Positions 58,888 to 64,000 of a stretch of 64,000 nt of DNA are shown here, piece after piece. Every line of letters starts with the position of its first letter. The stretch's first letter is position 1. The translations under genes and the position numbers were made by a program. The notes below the pieces were generated by a model that searched no databases, had not been told where the DNA came from, and saw only the letters and a program-made list of their open reading frames with translations. This DNA comes from Arachis hypogaea. Its lineage: Eukaryota > Streptophyta > Magnoliopsida > Fabales > Fabaceae. The stretch lies in NCBI RefSeq assembly GCF_003086295.3, contig NC_092051.1:74339772-74403771 (forward strand), written 5' to 3'.

Positions 58888-59070
58888 CTTGCAGGGTAGA
58901 GCCTGTTTTTGTAGCCAATGAGCGAGTAGCCGTAGCTGCTTGGTCCAAGGAAGCACCAACCAAGGGGTGAAAACAAATGTGGTCCACAACACCAAGCCTA
59001 GGATGAGTTCCACTGTGCAATCCAAAGTCAATTGCATCAAATGCAACCTTCACCATTGCAAACACAGCAT
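58888..59070 (-). pseudogene. Captured exon of a formimidoyltransferase-cyclodeaminase-like gene (upstream exon)
   Basis: The minus strand reads YAVFAMVKVAFDAIDF, SGTHPRLGVVDHICFHPL, ATATRSLATKTGSTLQ, the conserved histidine-rich stretch of the formiminotransferase N-terminal subdomain in plant FTCD-like proteins. The exon ends CTGCAAG followed by donor GTTAGT, in phase 1. The homology begins abruptly near 59070 with no clear acceptor, so the capture may start inside the exon. The next exon is at 15262-15443, beyond beta. Confidence 0.82.
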
Positions 59071-59163
59071 ATTTTAATTGTATATATGTATATAATTTCA
59101 ATTGTTAGTTTTAGAATTCTGTATCATGCATCTCATGCTTAGGGAAGTCATATTTCATCAATC

Positions 59164-59376
59164 ATGATGATGTCTTCATTAGTAGCAGCTCCTTCCAGTT
59201 ACCGAAAACCTAATTCAATTCCAGCAGTAGTGAAGAGAAAGCAAAGTCAACCAAGAAGACCAGGCAAGAAATTAAAGAATACCTAGTAGTGAATTGATGA
59301 ATTGAAGCATGCATATCCAGAGGCAGAAGTAATAGCTTTATCGCCAAAGTCGCTAATGGCGACGAACCGTTTTGTG
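59164..59376 (+). pseudogene. Captured 5' end of an INDETERMINATE-domain (IDD) C2H2 zinc-finger gene
   Basis: The first piece (59164-59268) has an ATG and ends AVVKRKQSQPRRPG, like the IDD N-terminus, where a KKRNLPGTP-type basic motif is usual. After an apparent short intron (GCAAGA..ATATCCAG), 59321-59376 reads [19 protein letters not shown], the signature that leads into the first zinc finger of IDD proteins. The homology stops exactly where the first Cys of the finger should come. Without any zinc finger it cannot bind DNA. Confidence 0.8.
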
Positions 59377-59563
59377 TCTAGAGGGACCAGAACCTGCAGC
59401 TGCACCGGTGAGGGCACAACTTGCCGTGGAAGCTTCGGCAGAGGGAGAAGGAGGAGGTGGTGCGGAACAAGGTTGAACGAGGGAATTTGGGGGAATTGCG
59501 TTTCTGAACTTTGGACGCGGGAGGTGGACGCGGGTAAATGTGTTTTTGGTGATTAAAATCGAT
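59377..59563. other. CACTA interior, right; GC-richer unrecognised stretch
   Basis: Noticeably GC-richer than its surroundings (59380-59530) and open on both strands (..PEPAAAP.. on plus). It could be part of a captured coding or 5' untranslated region. Not recognised. Confidence 0.35.
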
Positions 59564-60103
59564 GGCATATTTGTCGATTTCAATTTATAAAAAAGTAATA
59601 CCTTTAGAGTCTATTTTATATATTAAATCTACACCATTTATTCCATTTTAGAAAATGATCTAAACCGTTAAAATTTATCGATGGCAACATTGTCGACATT
59701 TTAAATAATAAAATAGACGCCATATTTGTCGATTTTAATTTATAAAAAAGCAACACCTATAGCGTCTATTTTACACATTAAATCTACACCGTTTCCTCTA
59801 TTTTAGAAAGCGATCTAGACCGTTAAAATTGATCGATGGCAACATTGTCAATATTTTAAATAATAAAATAGACGCCATATTTGTCGATTCTAAAATAAAA
59901 GTATTTTCGACTTCTGGCGCATCGATAATGTGACGATAATATGAAAAAAATTAATGCATCATAAAAATATCGACGAACTGGCCGTCGATTTTAATATTTT
60001 TAAAAATTTTTTTTACAATATCGACAGCAAGCCGTCGAAAAATATCGACGGCAGAAATAGCCGTCGATTTTTGGCGTCGAAAAAAATGCTTTTTCCTGTA
60101 GTG
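59564..60103. repeat. CACTA right terminus: 155-bp tandem duplication and subterminal repeats
   Basis: Two 155-bp units (59564-59718 and 59719-59873) and the start of a third, each with GCCATATTTGTCGATTT and GATCGATGGCAACATTGTC segments. Further ATCGACGGC..GCCGTCGAT pairs follow, then TTTTTCCTGTAGTG. Confidence 0.85.
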
Positions 60104-61457
60104 TTTCTTGTTTGAGTATTGTGTCAAATTTTAAGTTTGGTGTCAATTGCATGTTTTTTTAATTTTTCTTTAATTTTTCGAAAATATATGCATTATGTTC
60201 TTCTTTGATCTTTAAGTTGTTCTTGATGATTTTTCTTGTTTAATCTTGTGATTTTCTTGTTTTGTGTCTTTTCTTGTTTTTCTTGTGCATTTTCGAATTC
60301 ATAGTGTCTAAACATTAAAAATTTTTAAGTTTGGTGTCTTGCATGTGTTTTTTTTTCTTAAAAATTTCAAAAATATGTCTTGATGATTCATCATGATCTT
60401 CAAAGTGTTCTTGGTGTTCATCTTGACATTCAAAGTGTTCTTGCATGCATTATTTGTTTTGATCTTAAATTTTATGTCATGTGTCATTTTGTTGTTTTTC
60501 TCTCTCCTCATTAAAAATTCAAAAATCAAAAAAATATCTTTCCGTTATTTTACTCATAAAATTCGAAATTTTGGGTTGATTTAGTCAAAACTTTTAAAAT
60601 TTGGTTGTTTCTTGTTAGTCAAGTCAAAATTTCAATTTAAAAATCCTATCTTTTCAATTCTTCTTCAAAAATCAAATCTTTTTCATTTTTCTTTCATGTT
60701 TTCAAAAATCTCAAAATTAATTTTCAAAATCTTTTTCTTAATTTTATGTCATGATTTTCGAAATTATTGCTAACATTTAATGTTTTGAGTAAAAAAATTT
60801 TCAATTTGTTACTTGCCTATTAAGAAATGATCAATCTTTAAATTCTAGAATCATATCTTTTAGTTTCTTGTTAGTCAAGTAATCAACTTTAATTTCAAAA
60901 ATCAAATCTTTTTCAAAATAGATTTCAATCATATCTTTTTCAAAATTTAATTTCAAAATCTTTTTCCAAGTTCTTATCTTTTCAAAATTTATTTTCAAAT
61001 CTTTTTCAATTAACTACTTGACTTTTTGTTTATTTTACTATTTCTTATCTTTTTCAAAACCACCTAACTACTTCTCTCTCTCTCTAATTTTCAAAAACCA
61101 CTATCCCCTTTTTCAAAATTCTTTTTTTATTAACTAATTGTTTTAAATTCTAATTTTATTTTATTTCTTTTAATAAATTCGAATTCTAATTCATAATTAA
61201 AGTAAAAACAAAAATATTTTTCTTTTCTTTTAATTAAAAATTCTAATACACTCTCTCTTTCATGTCTCTCTATTTATTTTATTTATTTACTAACACTTCT
61301 CTTCTTCTTATAATTCGAACCCTCTCCCTCTCTCTGTATTCGAATTCTTCTTCTTCTCCCTTCTTCCTTCTATTCTTCCATTCTTCTACTCACATAAAGG
61401 AATCTCTATACTATGACATAGAGGATTCTTATTCTTTTCTGTTCTCTTCTTTTTCAT
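60104..61457 (+). other. Alpha leader, right part
   Basis: Resumes with TTT (TSD) and TCTTGTTTGAGTATTGTGTC, matching the beta leader at 17609. T-rich, with repeated 'ttttaagtttggtgtc' (60128 and 60322) and many TTTTCAAAATC repeats. No gene seen. Confidence 0.75.
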
Positions 61458-63610
61458 ATGAGCAGGAACAAGGATAAGAACATTCTTGTTGAGGCTGATC
61501 CTGAACCTGAAAGGACTCTGAACAGGAAGCTAAGAGAAGCTAAAGCACAAAACTCTGGAAAAAGGACCTAACAAAAATTTTTGAAAAAGAAGTAGAGATG
61601 GCAGCGAAAAATAACAACAATAGTGGAGATGCAAGGAAGATGCTTGGTAACTTTACTGCACCAACTTCTGACTTCTATGGAAGAAGCATCTCAATTCCTG
61701 TAATTGGAGCAAACAACTTTGAGCTTAAGCCTCAATTAGTTTCTTTAATGCAGCAGAATTGCAAGTTTTGTAAACTTCCATTGGAAGATCCTCATCAGTT
61801 CTTAGCTGAATTCTTACAAATCTGTGACACTGTTAAGATCAATAGGGTTAATTTCGAGGTCTACAGACTTATGCTTTTCCCCTTTGCTGTAAGAGACAGA
61901 GCTAGGAAATGGTTGGACTCACAACCTAAAGAAAGCCTGAACTCTTGGAAAAAGTTGGTCAATGCTTTCTTGGCCAAATTCTTTCCACCTCAAAAGTTGA
62001 GCAAGCTTAGAGTGGAGGTCCAAACCTTCAGACAGAAGGAAGGTGAATCCCTCTATGAAGCTTGGAAAAGATACAAGCAATTGATTAGAAAGTGTCCTTC
62101 TGACATGATTTCAGAATGGAGCATCTTATGTATATTCTATGATGGTCTGTCTGAATTGTCCAAGTTATCATTGGATCACTCTGCTGGTGGATCTCTTCAT
62201 CTGACGAAAATACCTGCAGAAGCCCAGGAACTTATTGAAATGGTTGCAAATAACTAGTTCATGTATACTTCTGAAAGAAATCTTGTGAATAATGGGATGA
62301 CTCAGAAGAAAGGAGTTCTTGAGATTGATACTCTAAATGCCATATTGGCTCAGAATAAAATATTGACTCAGCAAGTCAATATGATTTCTCAGAGTCTGAC
62401 TAGAATGCAAGCTGCATCCAGCAGTACTAAAGAAGCTTCCTCCGAAGAAGAAGCTTATGACCCTGAGAATCCTGCAATGGAAGAGGTGAATTACATGGGA
62501 GAATCCTATGGAAACACCTATAATCCTTCATGGAGAAATTCTCCAAATTTCTCATGGAAGGATCAGCAGAAGCCGAATCAAGGCTTCAATAACAAAAATG
62601 GTAGAAGAAATAGGTTTGGCAATAGCAAGCCTTTTTCATCATCTTCTGAGCAACAGAAGAATTCTAAGCAGAGCCTCTCTGACTTAGCAACCATAGTCTC
62701 TGATCTATCTAAGACCACTCTCAGTTTCTTGACTGAAACAAGGTCTTCCATCAGAAATTTGGAGGCACAAGTGGGTCAGTTGAGTAAAAGAGTTACTGAA
62801 ACTCATGCTAGTACTCTCCCAAGCAATACAAAAGAGAATCCAAAAAGAGAGTGTAAGGCCATCAATATACCCAACATGGCCGAACCTGTAGAGGAGGAAG
62901 ACACAGTGATTCCCAGTGAGGAAGACCTCAATGGACATCCACTGACCACTAAGGAGTTCCCTATTGAGGGACCAAAAGAATCTGAGGCTCATATAGAGAC
63001 AATAGAGATTCCACTGAACTTACTATTGCCATTCATGAGCTCTAATGAATATTCTTCCTCTGAAAAAGATGAAGATATTATTGAAGAGCAAGTTACTTAG
63101 TATCTAGGAGCAATCATGAAGCTGAATGCCAAGTTATTTGGTAATGAGACTTGGGTGGATGAACCTCCATTGCTCGTCAATAAACTGAATACCTTGGTTC
63201 AATAGAAATTACCTCAGAAGAAACCAGATCTCGAAAAGTTCTTAATACCTTGCATCATAGGCACCATGACCTTTAAGAAGGCTCTGTGTGACCTTGGTTC
63301 AAGTATAAACCTCATGCCACTCTCTGTAATGGAAAAACTAGGGATCTTTGAGGTACAAGCTGCAAGAATCTCACTAGAAATGGCAGACAATTCAAGAAAA
63401 CAGGCTTATGGACTTGTAGAGGATGTCTTAGTGAAGGTTGAAGGCTTTTACATCCCTGCTGACTTTATAATCCTAGACACTAGGAAGGATGATGATGAAT
63501 CCATTATCCTTGGAAGACCCTTCCTAGCCACAGAAAGAGCTGTGATTGATGTGGAGAGAGGAGAGTTAGTCCTTCAATTGAATGAGGACTACCTCATATT
63601 TATGGCTTAA
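61458..63610 (+). pseudogene. Alpha gag-protease, frameshift and stops
   Basis: MSRNKDKNIL starts at 61458. That frame ends at TAA 61569 because of a small indel near 61550-61568, and the homology resumes in the frame open at 61598. Gag core as in beta (NNFELKPQLVSLMQQN, PLEDPHQFLAEFLQIC, LAKFFPPQKL). Then TAG at 62255-62257, TAG at 63098-63100 (AAG in beta) and TAG near 63204. The protease is complete: IIGTMTFKKALCDLGSSINLMP, GLVEDVLVKVEGFYIPADF, SIILGRPFLATERAVIDVERGEL, ending LIFMA. No polymerase follows. Confidence 0.8.
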
Positions 63611-63787
63611 GGATCTTCTTCTGTAACCATGGAGAGGAAGCATGAAAAGCTTCTCTCAATACAGAGTTAAACAGAGCCCCCACACTCAACTTCTAAGTTT
63701 TGCGTTTGGAGGCCATCATCAAGCTCTGAGTATCTGTGGAGCTCTCTAAGAGTTAACTGTCAAGCTATTGACATTAAAAAAGCGCTT

Positions 63788-63805
63788 ATTGGGAGGCAAC
63801 CCAAT
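63788..63805 (+). promoter_or_regulatory. Post-stop hairpin of alpha
   Basis: ATTGGG / CCCAAT with loop AGGCAA, 178 nt after the protease stop, preceded by AAAAAGCGCTT. Confidence 0.6.
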
Positions 63806-63949
63806 GTTATTTAATTATATTTCTTTATATTCCATTGTCATTTTATGTTTTCTTTAGGTTGATGATCATGTGAAGTCATAAAAACAACTGCAGAATTAAA
63901 GCAAAATAAAAAACAGCATCAAAAATAGCACACCCTAGAGGACAGGCTT

Positions 63950-64000
63950 ACTAGCGTTTAAACGCCAGTAAGGTTAGCAGAATGGGCGTCTAACGCCCAG
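63950..64000 (+). repeat. Start of the alpha palindrome array
   Basis: A TAGCGTTT/AAACGCCA palindrome, then GGGCGTCTAACGCCC, cut by the window edge. Matches the beta array at 54149. Confidence 0.75.

Larger units (their letters stand above)
3786..60103. mobile_element. Non-autonomous CACTA (En/Spm) transposon carrying captured gene fragments, heavily nested
   Basis: The left end reads CACTACAAGAAA and the right end TTTTTCCTGTAGTG, matching inverted termini of CACTA elements. Both are flanked by TTT (3783-3785 and 60104-60106), the 3-bp TSD typical of the superfamily, and the alpha leader is continuous across them. Both ends hold arrays of ATCGAC..GTCGAT subterminal repeats. Removing element A and element beta with one TSD copy each leaves about 4,850 bp. 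No TNPA- or TNPD-like transposase is visible. Instead there are pieces of a formimidoyltransferase-cyclodeaminase-like gene, an NB-ARC gene and an INDETERMINATE-domain gene, so this is a gene-capturing CACTA that would need transposase supplied in trans. Confidence 0.88.
1776..64000 (+). mobile_element. Element alpha: FIDEL-like Ty3/gypsy retrotransposon, interrupted by the CACTA element and open at the right edge
   Basis: The 5' LTR (1776-3294), primer site (3301-3318) and leader (to 3785) are followed by the 56-kb CACTA insertion. The leader resumes at 60104, then come a gag-protease pseudogene (61458-63610), a post-stop hairpin and the start of a palindrome block at the window end. About 5.9 kb of the element itself is visible. 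No reverse transcriptase or integrase is seen where pol would follow the protease, so it looks like the non-autonomous partner type (I recall Feral as the partner of FIDEL). The putative left TSD is TATAT (1771-1775); its mate lies outside the window. Confidence 0.85.

Noticed and set aside
58883..59101. Three overlapping minus-strand frames as separate genes
   Set aside because: Only the frame with SGTHPRLGVVDHICFHPL matches a known protein; the others are shadows.
3786..60103. Autonomous CACTA element
   Set aside because: The 4.85 kb of own sequence shows no TNP1/TNP2-like frame; only captured host fragments.

Overview
The window is plant nuclear heterochromatin, almost certainly from a legume and most likely peanut (Arachis). 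The evidence is AT-rich DNA with no free-standing gene, Ty3/gypsy elements primed by tRNA-Asp (primer site TGGCGCCGTTGCCGGGGA), and LTRs beginning TGATGAGCGGATAATTTA, which I remember from the peanut FIDEL/Feral families. The genus call rests on memory, not on a search.

The whole window is one Russian-doll nest of transposable elements. Nearly every boundary can be placed to the base because target-site duplications (TSDs) survive. From outside in: (0) positions 1-1775 hold the end of one LTR and an antisense scrap of a second family. (1) FIDEL-like element alpha starts at 1776 and runs off the right edge. (2) It is split by a CACTA DNA transposon, 3786-60103, TSD TTT, about 4.85 kb once its inserts are removed. 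(3) The CACTA element holds non-autonomous element A (4775-13231, TSD CTACC/CTATC) and a second FIDEL-like element, beta (15606-58606, TSD ATAGT). (4) Beta holds element B (17847-51722), a relative of A whose 5' LTR is truncated. (5) B holds three insertions: a 15,090-bp tandem array of a giant-LTR element (19233-34322, TSD GAAGA), a solo LTR of family C (37807-39703, TSD AGGAC) and a complete minus-strand family C element (42007-50051, TSD ATGAT).

Coding content is retroelement or captured material, and most of it is broken. Alpha, beta and C encode gag plus an aspartic protease but no reverse transcriptase, RNase H or integrase core. A and B instead carry ORF1, a protein I cannot assign to gag or pol, with a conserved C-terminal domain (PLEYGLLETDGQLR, KVWDPG, SKHWW). 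B and beta also carry ORF2, resembling the legume 'putative plant transposon protein' family. All these elements would need proteins from partners outside the window.

The CACTA element shows no transposase but carries pieces of three host genes: two exons of a formimidoyltransferase-cyclodeaminase-like gene (minus strand), an NB-ARC resistance-gene fragment (plus) and the start of an INDETERMINATE-domain zinc-finger gene (plus). Beta sits in the intron between the two formimidoyltransferase exons.

The strongest unusual signals are: the LTR-int-LTR-int-LTR-int-LTR array sharing one TSD; covarying hairpins repeated inside its LTRs; a covarying hairpin about 50 nt after the ORF stop in unrelated elements; polypurine tracts preceded by a GGA-loop hairpin, present twice per element in A and B; and palindrome arrays arising in every LTR family present.
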